This document shows positions 26,842 to 36,010 of a DNA stretch of 64,000 bases, piece by piece. Every line of letters begins with the position of its first letter. The first letter of the stretch is position 1. This DNA is from Paraburkholderia phytofirmans PsJN (lineage in GTDB: Bacteria > Pseudomonadota > Gammaproteobacteria > Burkholderiales > Burkholderiaceae): positions 248,001-312,000 of the forward strand of contig NC_010681.1 in NCBI RefSeq assembly GCF_000020125.1, written 5' to 3'. Below the pieces are notes generated by a model. The model was not told where the DNA came from. It was given only the letters and a program-made list of their open reading frames with translations, and made no database searches. Position numbers and translations under genes: made by a program.

Positions 26842-29109
26842 ATGAATGCGCGTGTGAGAGAGCGCGACCTTCGCGCGCCAGCGCTTACAGAGAGCGATTG
26901 GACGCAGGTGTTCCATGCTCTGCTGGCAGACGCGGAATCGCCTATGGTGCGTGCAAAGGCGAGGGAAGCGGTCAGCCGGGAAATCGCAACGGTCGGGTTG
27001 TCGTGGACAGGAGGTGATGCAAAGCGCAGCCTGAAGCCGGGTTCCCTTGAGGACATGCTTGAGGTGAGCAGCGCTGTGTGCAATCAACGCGCGGCCGGCG
27101 TCAGTGGATGGGTGGACAAACTTGATGATCGAGGCTGGCGGTTGCTGCTTCGCCAGTATGCCCCCATTGCCGTGACCGAAGGGAGCTGGATCCAGTATGC
27201 CTTTGGGCCGTTGCGATCCCATACTGCGTCGAGTGCAGCCTTGCTGCGTGCTCATTCGCTTTATGCCGGCTATGGTAGCTGCTCGGCCAATAACGGGCAT
27301 CGATATCTGGAGTCGCTGTACGGACTGGGCATCGCACTTCCGCCCGTAACGACATGGGCATTTGCGAACGACGACCAGATAGCGACTGCGGTCTGGCGCG
27401 AACCCGCCATTACACTTGCATTGTCGGAATTTCCCGAAACGTTTTTGCCAGAAATACTCGGCTATAACCTGTTTCGCGCAGTGTATGGGCTATGCCCGCT
27501 TATCCGTGCCGCCGAAGGTTTTGTCCGGGGACAGGGCGCTGCCATTGCCTACTGGCAGTTTCACAGTTCGGAAGCGATGAGGATGCAACTGGTTGAGGCC
27601 GCAACGGTGGCGATCCAGGCATACCTCGAAACGGGTACCGCAGTGAGCGGACTGGACGAAATGAACCGGTCTGCCATCGAACGCATCGGGACCGGTCTCG
27701 CGCTCGCAGAGTTGTTGACGGGACACTGGCTGGACACGGTGGCGGGCTTGGTTGATCGGGGTGGGCTCTCGCCGCGTGCACAGATGTTGGCACTTGTCAG
27801 ACGCAAGGCGTCGCACGCGTTTGGCTACCATCGTCATCCCCGTCTTCGAGGACACACCATTGACGACTATCTGGACCCGCAGCATACCGATGCTGCAGCG
27901 TTGCTCGATGAACTGGCCAGGTCTCCCTATGTGAGGCCAGGTGAGTCGGGAAGAAGCCCGCTACTGACGAAGCTGGTGCAGTTCGGCGGTCCGATGTTCA
28001 GGATATTTACCCCGGCGGAGCTCGACACGATAGCGGTCTGGATCGACAGCCTGTCGAACGCAGATGCGTCTGCGGCCCAGGTGCGACGCGAAGCGGCTGG
28101 TGACATGCCGCGCAGCGTGCCTACACCCGCTGCCGGGATCACGCCGGCGCACAGCAGCAGTGCGCGCTACACAACCGCTTCCCCGGTCGACCGGGCCGAT
28201 GGGCGTCGATACAACGTGCGGGAACTCTATCACCGCCTGCTCAATGTCGAGGCCTACCCGCAGGCACTCGAGGCGGGGGGGCAGTTTGCGTCCGAATGGC
28301 TCATCCGGACGGGCCTCGGGTTGGGCAGTGATGACCGCGGGCTGCCTTTCGAATCGTACAGTGCGAAGGCGCTAAAGACTTGGCTGGATGCGAAGCATCG
28401 GGAGCAGGTCGATTCGTATCAGGCTGACGCGGGCGCCATTACGCAGTCACGCGAGGAGGTCATCCACCAGTCGGTTCAGCTCTGTCCGATGGTGTTCATC
28501 GACGGAGGCTGGCTGCAACGGTTTTCGTCTGTGGTGTCCTGCGGGAGTGCGATCGGTTCATTGCTGTATCACATCTATGCAGACGAACTCGGCAATGGAT
28601 CGGTCACGGAAAATCACCCGAATGTGTACCGTGAGCTCATGCGTCAGATGGGCGTCGAACTGCCCGGATTCGGCACACGTGAATTCGCGTTCTGGCGCGG
28701 CTTCGACGACGAGGCGTTCGATGTGCCCGTGTTCTGGCTGTCGATATCGAGATTCCCGCGGCGCTTCTTTCCTGAGTTGCTGGGCCTGAATCTGGCGATG
28801 GAATTGTCGGGCGTCGGAGGAAGCTACCGGCAGGGGCGCGATCTGCTCAGAAAGTACGGGTACAGCTCGGCGTTTGTCGACCTTCACAACACGATCGACA
28901 ATGTGTCGACTGGCCACACGGCAATGGCTCTGCAGGCGATCACCCTGCACCTCGACGGTGTCGCGTCGCACAGTGAGGGGCGAGTGATTGACCGCGAGTG
29001 GCATCGCATATGGACAGGTTATCGCGCGTTGAAGCCCCCGGAAGGGGTTCGCGGCTGGGTACGTCTTGCTAGACACCGGGCAGCCGCATTACTCACGCGA
29101 CAGCCGTAG
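26842..29109 (+). CDS. Tandem haem-oxygenase-like diiron (HDO) protein
   Basis: 755 residues, ATG after GAAAGGGGTATTGTC. Two copies of an iron-containing redox enzyme fold. C-terminal copy (about residues 450-745): YADELGNGSVTENHPNVYRE, RFFPELLGLNLAMELSG and FVDLHNTIDNVSTGHTAMAL keep the Glu/His and Asp-x4-His ligands of HDO enzymes. N-terminal copy (about 80-260): SANNGHRYLESLYGL and FPETFLPEILGYNL align, but the last motif reads YWQFHSSEAMRMQLV, lacking the Asp and His. So one active and one degenerate domain. HDO enzymes (SznF, UndA, BesC, FlcD types) oxidise amines or amino acids, cleave C-C bonds or add oxygen to N. Substrate unknown; first gene of the operon. Confidence 0.75.
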   Translation: MNARVRERDLRAPALTESDWTQVFHALLADAESPMVRAKAREAVSREIATVGLSWTGGDAKRSLKPGSLEDMLEVSSAVCNQRAAGVSGWVDKLDDRGWRLLLRQYAPIAVTEGSWIQYAFGPLRSHTASSAALLRAHSLYAGYGSCSANNGHRYLESLYGLGIALPPVTTWAFANDDQIATAVWREPAITLALSEFPETFLPEILGYNLFRAVYGLCPLIRAAEGFVRGQGAAIAYWQFHSSEAMRMQLVEAATVAIQAYLETGTAVSGLDEMNRSAIERIGTGLALAELLTGHWLDTVAGLVDRGGLSPRAQMLALVRRKASHAFGYHRHPRLRGHTIDDYLDPQHTDAAALLDELARSPYVRPGESGRSPLLTKLVQFGGPMFRIFTPAELDTIAVWIDSLSNADASAAQVRREAAGDMPRSVPTPAAGITPAHSSSARYTTASPVDRADGRRYNVRELYHRLLNVEAYPQALEAGGQFASEWLIRTGLGLGSDDRGLPFESYSAKALKTWLDAKHREQVDSYQADAGAITQSREEVIHQSVQLCPMVFIDGGWLQRFSSVVSCGSAIGSLLYHIYADELGNGSVTENHPNVYRELMRQMGVELPGFGTREFAFWRGFDDEAFDVPVFWLSISRFPRRFFPELLGLNLAMELSGVGGSYRQGRDLLRKYGYSSAFVDLHNTIDNVSTGHTAMALQAITLHLDGVASHSEGRVIDREWHRIWTGYRALKPPEGVRGWVRLARHRAAALLTRQP

Positions 29110-29161
29110 CCAGAGCGAGTGCAGGCCACGAAGATATTTCACCGACCATATGGTGACTGCC

Positions 29162-31012
29162 ATGACGGGAAAAGCGATCCTGGGTATCTCTGCCTACTAT
29201 CACGATAGTGCCGCGGCCCTTGTCGTCGACGGGCGTATCGTCGCGGCAGCCCAGGAGGAGAGATTTACGAGGAAGAAGCAGGACAGCCGCTTCCCGACAC
29301 ACGCGGTCGAATATTGTCTTCGTGAGGGTGGAATCGGTCTTGGCGAGGTGCAGTCGGTGGTCTTCTACGACAAACCGCTGGCGAAATTCAGCAGGCTCAT
29401 GCAGACGTACCTCGCGTTTGCACCACGCGGCTTCCCGTCGTTCTCTCAGGCACTACCGGTCTGGATGAAGGACAAGCTGCATGTGCGCTCGTCGCTGGCA
29501 AGGGGGCTCGCCGCGGTGTCCGGGTTGCCCGAAGCGGAACTGCCGCAGGTGCTGTTTTCGGAGCACCATCTTTCGCATGCGGCATCGGCGTTCTATCCGG
29601 GACCGTTCAGCCGTGCGCTCGTCCTCTGTCTGGATGGGGTGGGAGAGTGGGCGACGACATCCGCGTGGCTGGGTGACGGGACATCGCTCACGCCACTCTG
29701 GCAGGTCAATTTTCCGCATTCCCTCGGCCTGTTGTACTCGGCATTCACCTATTACTGCGGCTTCAAGGTGGATTCCGGCGAGTACAAGCTCATGGGGCTT
29801 GCGCCTTATGGTGTGCCGCGTTACCGCGATGTGATCCTTTCGAAGCTCATCGATCTCAAGGACGACGGCACATTCCGGCTCGACATGGCGTATTTCAACT
29901 TCGCCACGGGCCTGACGATGACGAATGACCGCTTTGCCCGACTGTTCGGTGGACCGCGCCGTGAGCCGGAGAGTCCGCTGACCCAGCGTGAAATGGACCT
30001 CGCGGCGTCGATCCAGCTTGTGACCGAGGAGGTCGTACTTCGCCTTGGCCGGACCCTGCACCGGGAGACCGGGGAGCGCTATCTGTGTCTGGCCGGCGGA
30101 GTCGCACTCAACTGTGTGGCAAACGGCCGGCTGCTGCGCGAAGGACCGTTTGAGGACATCTGGGTCCAGCCGGCGGCAGGCGACGCTGGCGGCGCGCTCG
30201 GCGCCGCGCTCGTAGCGCATTACGAGACGCCGGGTGTGACGAGAGCTGTGTCCGGGACGGCGGACGCCATGCAGGGCAGCTATCTGGGACCGGCCTATAC
30301 CGATGAAGAGATCATGCGCTACCTGCAGTCAGTCGATGCGCCGTATTACCGGCTTGATGAAAGCGATCTGCTGGAATACGTGGCCGAGCTGCTGGCTGAA
30401 GGCAAGGTCATCGGCTGGTTTCAGGGGCGCATGGAATTCGGGCCGCGGGCGCTGGGGAGTCGCTCGATCATCGGAGACCCGAGAAGCCGGAGCATGCAGA
30501 CGACGATGAACCTGAAAATCAAGTTCAGGGAGTCGTTCCGGCCATTCGCGCCGTCGGTGCTTGCCGAACATGTATCCGACTGGTTCGGGCTGGACCGGCC
30601 GAGCCCCTACATGCTCATCGTGGCGCCCGTTGCAGATCAGCGGCGCCTGCCGGTCGACCATGGTTACGAGAATCTTTTCGGGATCGCGAAGCTCAACGTT
30701 GCGCGCTCCACCATTCCGGCAATCACGCACGTCGATTATTCCGCCAGGATCCAGACGGTGCACCGCGAAACGAATCCCAGGTTTCACGGCCTGCTCACGA
30801 AGTTTTTTGAACGCACCGGTTGCCCGATGGTGGTCAACAGCTCCTTCAACGTGCGGGGAGAGCCGATCGTCGAGTCTCCGTCGGACGCCTATCGCTGCTT
30901 CATGAGGACGGAGATGGACTGCCTCGTGATGGGGAACTGTGTGCTACTGAAAGACCAGCAGCCGGTCCGCGAGACGGATACGGCATGGAAAGAAGAATTT
31001 GCATTGGACTGA
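29162..31012 (+). CDS. NodU/CmcH/TobZ-family O-carbamoyltransferase
   Basis: 616 residues. N-terminal ASKHA-type domain: ILGISAYYHDSAAALVVDGR, SEHHLSHAASAFYPG, VLCLDGVGEWATT, LCLAGGVALNCVANGRLL, AAGDAGGALGAAL. C-terminal domain: WFQGRMEFGPRALGSRSIIG and CPMVVNSSFNVRGEPIV. These enzymes transfer a carbamoyl group from carbamoyl phosphate via carbamoyl-adenylate to a hydroxyl of a metabolite. Start chosen at the ATG of MTGKAILGIS; 29150 is an alternative. Follows the HDO gene by 52 bases; two small genes that usually travel with this enzyme come after. Confidence 0.93.
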   Translation: MTGKAILGISAYYHDSAAALVVDGRIVAAAQEERFTRKKQDSRFPTHAVEYCLREGGIGLGEVQSVVFYDKPLAKFSRLMQTYLAFAPRGFPSFSQALPVWMKDKLHVRSSLARGLAAVSGLPEAELPQVLFSEHHLSHAASAFYPGPFSRALVLCLDGVGEWATTSAWLGDGTSLTPLWQVNFPHSLGLLYSAFTYYCGFKVDSGEYKLMGLAPYGVPRYRDVILSKLIDLKDDGTFRLDMAYFNFATGLTMTNDRFARLFGGPRREPESPLTQREMDLAASIQLVTEEVVLRLGRTLHRETGERYLCLAGGVALNCVANGRLLREGPFEDIWVQPAAGDAGGALGAALVAHYETPGVTRAVSGTADAMQGSYLGPAYTDEEIMRYLQSVDAPYYRLDESDLLEYVAELLAEGKVIGWFQGRMEFGPRALGSRSIIGDPRSRSMQTTMNLKIKFRESFRPFAPSVLAEHVSDWFGLDRPSPYMLIVAPVADQRRLPVDHGYENLFGIAKLNVARSTIPAITHVDYSARIQTVHRETNPRFHGLLTKFFERTGCPMVVNSSFNVRGEPIVESPSDAYRCFMRTEMDCLVMGNCVLLKDQQPVRETDTAWKEEFALD

Positions 31013-31033
31013 CCAGATCGCGGAGGCCGTGAT

Positions 31034-31222
31034 ATGCATGCATCCATTTCGATATCCGGGCGCCTGCTCGCGGGCGTCGTGTTTTTTCTGCTGCTGTCTC
31101 CGCTGGCGATCGTGTGTCGGCTCTGGTCCGATCCGCTGGCGAGGAAGTGGGAGCCGGCGATGGACAGTTATCGTGTGCTTCCCGACCGGCTGCGCCGGCT
31201 GGACATGTCGAGTATGTCGTAG
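31034..31222 (+). CDS. Minimal SxtJ-like membrane protein
   Basis: 62 residues. One membrane span, GRLLAGVVFFLLLSPLAIVC, then RLWSDPLARKWEPAMDSYRV. In SxtJ-family proteins (known beside carbamoyltransferases in saxitoxin and other clusters) I recall the C-terminal signature of a span ending in TPxGLLMR, then DPL..RFDP....SYW. This gene resembles only that C-terminal half, so it is a shortened version. Function is unknown; probably a membrane partner of the carbamoyltransferase. The assignment is from memory of the pattern. Confidence 0.55.
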   Translation: MHASISISGRLLAGVVFFLLLSPLAIVCRLWSDPLARKWEPAMDSYRVLPDRLRRLDMSSMS

Positions 31223-31254
31223 CGGGAAATATCGCTCGAGGACAGAGGAGCATC

Positions 31255-32337
31255 ATGACAGACGCTGCGGACGACATGGAGCGCATACGGTACGGGCTGA
31301 CACCGCAGATGCGGGAGTATGACCGGCTGCTCGCGCGCGCGGCATTGCGCTGGTCTCCGCATATCATGTTCTTTCATCCGGCGCGTTATGTCTCCCACGT
31401 CGTGAATACGGATGAATTCGGATTTCGCCTTGGCATGGGCCCGGCAGGCGAGGCGAATTTCTCCCCTTCAAATCTCGCGGGTGCGCCCGAGGTAAACCTG
31501 CTGATCGGCGGCTCCGTCGTGATGGGGCTGGGCTGCTCGGGTGACCTCTCGACGATCCCCTCGATCCTGACACGCTCGGGTGTGGGCGAGGCACCGTGGA
31601 TCAACATGGGAGGACGGGGCTTCACGTCGGCGCAGGAACTCATCCTCTTTCTGCTGATGCGCGATCGGCTTCCGGCGATCCGCCATATCGTCGTTCTCAG
31701 CGGCCTGAACAATCTCGTACTCGCGGATCCACGGAGTGAATTCGCAACGTCTCTGGGTGACTTCTTTTTCTCGCACGACTTCGCCACGGCGATGGCCGAT
31801 ATGAATGCCCGCTATCTGCCCCGCCGCCCGTTCTGGAAGCGGACGCGCAGACATGAGGTTGCGCTTCAGCGTGACGATGCGTGCCCCGGCGAAGAGTCCG
31901 ATCCAGGCGAGCGCCTTGCGCTGGCCGTCCGGCAAATCGGGCGAGACCTGGGTCACTGGAGCTCGCTTGCCGCCGGGCTTGACTGCACGCTCACCTACGT
32001 GATGCAGCCCTTTGCCACGTGGATGGCGCGTGAGCCTCATGAACATGAGCGGGTGATCTTTGATTCGCTGGACCGCCATACGGGCGAGTCGGGCACCCTG
32101 GCTGGGATCCGCGGTGCGGCGACAGGAAAGCAGTTCAGGCGTGCAGTTGAGGTGCTGTGCAACAGCCACCGCGTGTCGTTCATCGACATGAATACCCGTT
32201 TGACGGCCGATCCGTACCGCGATCGCTGGCTGTTCGTCGATCGGGCGCACCTCACCGATACGGGATGTGAAGCGGTGGCGGAAACGGTTCACGAAGCGCT
32301 TCTGCAACTTCATCACCGTGCGTATTCATCGACGTAA
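31255..32337 (+). CDS. SGNH/GDSL-hydrolase-like protein
   Basis: 360 residues, ATG after GAGGAGCATC. EVNLLIGGSVVMGLGCSGDL carries the Ser of block I (GGSV in place of GDSL). INMGGRGFTSAQELILFLL and HIVVLSGLNNLV follow the block II/III pattern, and LFVDRAHLTDTGCEAVAE gives the C-terminal Asp-x2-His. N-terminal HPARYVSHVVNTDEFGFRL is typical of SGNH proteins linked to carbamoyltransferase clusters. Likely an ester- or acyl-transfer/hydrolysis step on the product. No signal peptide, so cytoplasmic. Confidence 0.7.
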   Translation: MTDAADDMERIRYGLTPQMREYDRLLARAALRWSPHIMFFHPARYVSHVVNTDEFGFRLGMGPAGEANFSPSNLAGAPEVNLLIGGSVVMGLGCSGDLSTIPSILTRSGVGEAPWINMGGRGFTSAQELILFLLMRDRLPAIRHIVVLSGLNNLVLADPRSEFATSLGDFFFSHDFATAMADMNARYLPRRPFWKRTRRHEVALQRDDACPGEESDPGERLALAVRQIGRDLGHWSSLAAGLDCTLTYVMQPFATWMAREPHEHERVIFDSLDRHTGESGTLAGIRGAATGKQFRRAVEVLCNSHRVSFIDMNTRLTADPYRDRWLFVDRAHLTDTGCEAVAETVHEALLQLHHRAYSST

Positions 32338-32359
32338 AGCTCACTCCACAGGAGGGTAT

Positions 32360-32509
32360 ATGAACAGCTCAGGCCAGAAGTCCCAGGTAGCGCAACTCAG
32401 GTCAGCAAAGGACAATACGCCCCCCAGGCGGTCCGTGCTGCAGACGCTTCTTGACCGTATCCTGCGTCGCCGGCGGAAGAACGACAAGACGATCTATCCG
32501 CTGTTCTGA
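32360..32509 (+). CDS. 49-residue DUF5989-like peptide
   Basis: Strong ribosome site (GGAGGG) 4 bases before the ATG. The product is Arg/Lys-rich in the middle (LDRILRRRRKNDK) and ends in TIYPLF. The C-terminal IYxLF resembles the end of DUF5989 proteins, which I recall as small proteins encoded beside SxtJ and carbamoyltransferase genes; the usual hydrophobic span is absent here. Alternative: a ribosomally made precursor peptide; there is no recognisable leader or protease gene nearby. Function not assigned. Confidence 0.5.
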   Translation: MNSSGQKSQVAQLRSAKDNTPPRRSVLQTLLDRILRRRRKNDKTIYPLF

Positions 32510-32542
32510 TCTGCTACCCACGTCCGCTGCATGGAGTCGCCA

Positions 32543-33583
32543 ATGAACGCTCTCAAACTCGAACGGGGGTTTGCACTCGCATACGCGAAAATGCGCGAGG
32601 AGGCTGCCCAGTGGTGGGTCGTGGTCGGGGAGCATGCCGTTGCGCTGCGGGATCTGGCCGGTGACGGCCTTCTCGAACTTCCGTCGCAAGGTACGGCCAC
32701 TGTCGACAGCATTTACCCGCGCCTGGAAGCACTGATCGGGGAGTTGTCCGCTCTGCACAGCCAGGCGTTCAGCCACGTTCCGCGCGGTGCATGGCTCGCC
32801 GTCGGGCAGTTGCACTTCCTTGCTCCGGTCTCGCCTGCGGCGAGTATCTACTGCTCGGCGGCCAATTACAGGAAACAGCTCGTCGAGCTGATCGTCACGC
32901 GGGGCGGTGATCCGGAGATCGATCGGCTGCCGGTTGGCGAGCGACGCCCGGTTGCGCAGCGGATGGTTGAGAAGCGGTCCAGACAGGGTGAGCCTTATTT
33001 CTTCCAGCGGCCGAATTCGTGCATCGCACCGCCGGACGGAGAGATCCATGCAGAAAGCGGCACTGAGGAGCTGGACTGGGAACTGGAGCTCGGCATTGTC
33101 ATTGGTCGTCGTGGACGACATGTCGCACGCGAGGACGCGCCAAATTTTGTGGCCGCCTGTCTCATCCTGAACGACGTTACCGATCGCGCTCTCATATACC
33201 GTCAGGATTTTCCGGGTGCCGACTGGCTGAGGGGCAAGGGGATGCCGGCCTCAATGCCCGCCGGGCCATATCTCGTACCGGCGAGCGTGATTGGCGAGAT
33301 CGACGCGCTGCGACTGCGCCTGTCGGTCAATGGGGAAGTAATGCAGGACGAGCTCGCGGGCGACATGATCCTTGATGTGCCACGCCTGATCGAATATCTA
33401 TCGTCCCGGGTCGAGCTGCGTCCCGGAGACGTGATTGCAACCGGAACCCCGGCTGGCACCGGAGCCGAGCGCGGGCGTTTCCTGCAGGACGGCGACGTGA
33501 TACGGGCAGAGATCGACGGACTCGGGTGTCAGATGAACAAGGTTGTGTTCGGACCGGGAGCTGGACCGGGCGACCGGTCCTGA
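32543..33583 (+). CDS. Fumarylacetoacetate hydrolase-family enzyme
   Basis: 346 residues from the ATG after TGGAGTCGCCA. The FAH fold core spans about residues 90-340: IYCSAANYRKQL, EELDWELELGIVIGRRGRHV (metal-binding acidic cluster), AACLILNDVTDRAL (Asp ligand), GVIATGTPAGTG region as VIATGTPAGTGAERGR. Family members hydrolyse C-C bonds of beta-dicarbonyl acids or decarboxylate/hydrate related acids with Mg or Mn. In the operon it follows the small peptide gene and overlaps the region of the next gene's start by spacing of about 23 bases. Confidence 0.88.
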   Translation: MNALKLERGFALAYAKMREEAAQWWVVVGEHAVALRDLAGDGLLELPSQGTATVDSIYPRLEALIGELSALHSQAFSHVPRGAWLAVGQLHFLAPVSPAASIYCSAANYRKQLVELIVTRGGDPEIDRLPVGERRPVAQRMVEKRSRQGEPYFFQRPNSCIAPPDGEIHAESGTEELDWELELGIVIGRRGRHVAREDAPNFVAACLILNDVTDRALIYRQDFPGADWLRGKGMPASMPAGPYLVPASVIGEIDALRLRLSVNGEVMQDELAGDMILDVPRLIEYLSSRVELRPGDVIATGTPAGTGAERGRFLQDGDVIRAEIDGLGCQMNKVVFGPGAGPGDRS

Positions 33584-33606
33584 AGACGATCTTCGGGGGC
33601 ACGCAT

Positions 33607-34806
33607 ATGCAGATCAACACGCAGGGAGCGCCACATGCAGTGGCGTGGGTGATACGGGATGCAGAGTACTTCGACTCGAAGTCGCATCAGTTCACGAGGG
33701 CCGACATCGAGATCGAGGGCGCATACATCGGGGATATCAAACCGGCACGGACCTCAAGGCTGCAGGATGGTGTCAGCGCCGCCGGGTACGTCTGCACGCC
33801 GGGCGTGATTCATCCGTGGGTTGATCCCAGAATGGCCTGTCTCCCTGGCGCCTCGCTTGCCGGGTATGGTGTTACCGGCCTCGGGACGATCTGCGAAAAC
33901 GTCAGCGATTGCCTGCTGGTGATGTCCGCATTGCGGGGCATGCCGATGACCGTGCACGTGCGGCTCAATGACCGCGGGCGGCGCGATACCGCGATGGGCG
34001 GCGCACCGGACAATGAGGTGTTGCTGAGAATAGCGCACCGCGGCAGCCTTTCCGGCGTCATGCTTCGTCCGCTGATTGACGCCTCGAAGGTTGTATCGGC
34101 CCAGGAGCTTGTCGATGCCGCCACCATTGCTGCGAGACTCGGCGCGGATCTCGGCGTCGCACTGGGCGACACGTATGAGAAGGCAAGGGACTTCCGGGAG
34201 CGGTTCTACTGCAGCGAGATCGAGCTCCTGTCGTTTCTCGGCCTGCTTGATGCGACTGCATGTCTGTTTGTCTCTGCTGCCCTGGGTAGACGGGATCTGG
34301 ATCTCGTGGAAAAGTCCGGCGCATTGCTCGTCTGTCCGTATGGGTTGCCGGGTCACCCTCGCGGAGCGCGCGCGAGGCGCGCACACGTGGCGCTTGAATG
34401 CGGACTCGGACCTTCGTACGTGGGGCAATGCGCGCCGCGGTGGCTGGCAATGCTCGATCAGGACGACGGCGGTGCCGATGCCAACCAGCAGGTCGACGGG
34501 ATGACGGTCGATGCGGCGCGCGCGCTTGGCATGACAGGTCGGGGAATGATCGCCCCCGGGATGCACGCGGACATATGCCTGTTCTCCCGGCGGCAGGCCC
34601 ACCTTTCGCAATTGGGTAGCCGCGGGTTCCTGGGGCTGCTTGCGCGTCAACGCCCTGATGCTGTGCTGCTCCAGGGAATATGGAGGACAGGCCTGGGCCG
34701 GCTGCGGGATGGACAAAGCGAACGGCATCGCCGGTCCGACACTGCAGCGCCGGGCGGATCGCATCGCCTCGCCCGTGATCCTTGCGCACAGCCGGTATCG
34801 CTGTAG
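33607..34806 (+). CDS. Amidohydrolase-fold protein with degenerate metal site
   Basis: 399 residues from the ATG of MQINTQGAPHAVAWVIRD. The composite beta-sandwich is present at both ends (VAWVIRDAEYFDS; GMIAPGMHADICLFSRR). The usual metal-binding HxH after the first sandwich (PGxIDxHxH) is replaced by TPGVIHPWVDPRMA, so the first two metal ligands are not both present. Catalysis may be lost or altered, as in non-catalytic dihydroorotase-like subunits. Last gene of the presumed operon. C-terminal tail beyond about 365 is low complexity. Confidence 0.7.
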   Translation: MQINTQGAPHAVAWVIRDAEYFDSKSHQFTRADIEIEGAYIGDIKPARTSRLQDGVSAAGYVCTPGVIHPWVDPRMACLPGASLAGYGVTGLGTICENVSDCLLVMSALRGMPMTVHVRLNDRGRRDTAMGGAPDNEVLLRIAHRGSLSGVMLRPLIDASKVVSAQELVDAATIAARLGADLGVALGDTYEKARDFRERFYCSEIELLSFLGLLDATACLFVSAALGRRDLDLVEKSGALLVCPYGLPGHPRGARARRAHVALECGLGPSYVGQCAPRWLAMLDQDDGGADANQQVDGMTVDAARALGMTGRGMIAPGMHADICLFSRRQAHLSQLGSRGFLGLLARQRPDAVLLQGIWRTGLGRLRDGQSERHRRSDTAAPGGSHRLARDPCAQPVSL

Positions 34807-34859
34807 GGGTTGCCAGTGTCCGGTAGGCCGGGTGGCTGGAATGGACATATCCGGCTGCG

Positions 34860-35738
34860 TCAGCGCGTGCGCATGTACGCCCTGTAGACGGCGGGTGACA
34901 ATTCCTGCAGTTCCCGTCGGCGTGCGAGCAATTCCCGTTGCCGGCCGTCCCTTTCGAGGATCAGAAGATCAAGGACCAGCCGCATCGCACGTTCGGGTGC
35001 GAGCTGGCGCGACGGCTGGGCGTGGGCGAGCCATCGCGCAAGGCCGGTTTTCTCGATCAATGCCCATACGGGAAACCATGCAAGGTCAGAGCCGTCGCCA
35101 TTAGCTTCGAAGTTCGCGTTGAAAGCAAGAAGCAGCGCGTCGAGGGAGGAATCCGCGAGGCGGCCGGCGAGTGTGTCAAAGCGGGAGGGCGAGAGCCACG
35201 CGAGTTCGGCCAGCATGGGCCATGCGGCCTCCATCCCTTCGATGTGCCAGGTCGCCTCGGTCATCCATGCAAGGGGAGCCGGGAGGCGTCGCCACGATGC
35301 GGTCGCGCTGACTTTCCGCCTTGCGGCGTCCCAGTCGCCAGCCTCCAGCAAGAATGCTGCGGAGTGGCAATCGGCATACCGGGGGCTGTACGCCAGCATT
35401 GCACACCGGTGCGCAAGCCGTCTCCATAACACCGGCAGCCACGCCTTGGCATCGCGATGGCCAAGTAGTTGAATTGCAGCAGCCCGGACGTGTACCGTCA
35501 GCAGCGTGGCAGTCTCCATGGCGGCGACGTAGCTGCAAATGGGTGCAGTACCGGCATCGTCACCGATTGCGTTCACAAGAAGCTCGAGGACCGGCAGGTG
35601 GTGGTCACAGGGAAATTCGGCGGCCAGTACCTGCATCACCCGACGTGTACCGGCATCGTCATATCGCTGCAGGGCGATGAGTGCATCGTTGAGCAGTGCG
35701 ACGTCCCGGCTGTTGGCAAAGATGTCCAGTTGATCCAC
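34860..35738 (-). CDS. Hypothetical helical protein
   Basis: 292 residues, all-helical, Leu/Ala/Arg-rich, with repeats of a TPR-like look (DVALLNDALIALQRYDDAGT, HAACLEAGDWDAARR-type spacing in AFLLEAGDWDAARRKV). No name recognised. Convergent with the biosynthetic operon, separated by about 53 bases, so it marks the right-hand limit of that operon. Confidence 0.6.
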   Translation of the reverse strand: MDQLDIFANSRDVALLNDALIALQRYDDAGTRRVMQVLAAEFPCDHHLPVLELLVNAIGDDAGTAPICSYVAAMETATLLTVHVRAAAIQLLGHRDAKAWLPVLWRRLAHRCAMLAYSPRYADCHSAAFLLEAGDWDAARRKVSATASWRRLPAPLAWMTEATWHIEGMEAAWPMLAELAWLSPSRFDTLAGRLADSSLDALLLAFNANFEANGDGSDLAWFPVWALIEKTGLARWLAHAQPSRQLAPERAMRLVLDLLILERDGRQRELLARRRELQELSPAVYRAYMRTR

Positions 35739-36010
35739 GCAGGGTCTCCGTTATGTCGTCCGGCGACAATGCTTTCCCGACCGACGACCACACACGACGT
35801 TAAGGCTGCCTGAAGATGGAGGCGATGGCCGCGCGTTGACCGCATGGCGTCGCTGCGGGGTGCGGCAGCACACGGGGTGAACTTGCCGGAAGCGGGACCG
35901 ATTGATGTCGCGGTGCGTAGCGGTCCGGAATGCGGCCACGAACCGGTTTGACGCGCATGTGCCAGGTGCGGGGGTATCGACCGGCGCCAGCGGCAATGCG
36001 ACAGTTGCGC

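Noticed and set aside
32360..32509. RiPP precursor peptide
   Set aside because: No leader-like segment, peptidase or RiPP recognition domain in the operon; the C-terminal IYPLF fits a DUF5989-like partner of the carbamoyltransferase better.
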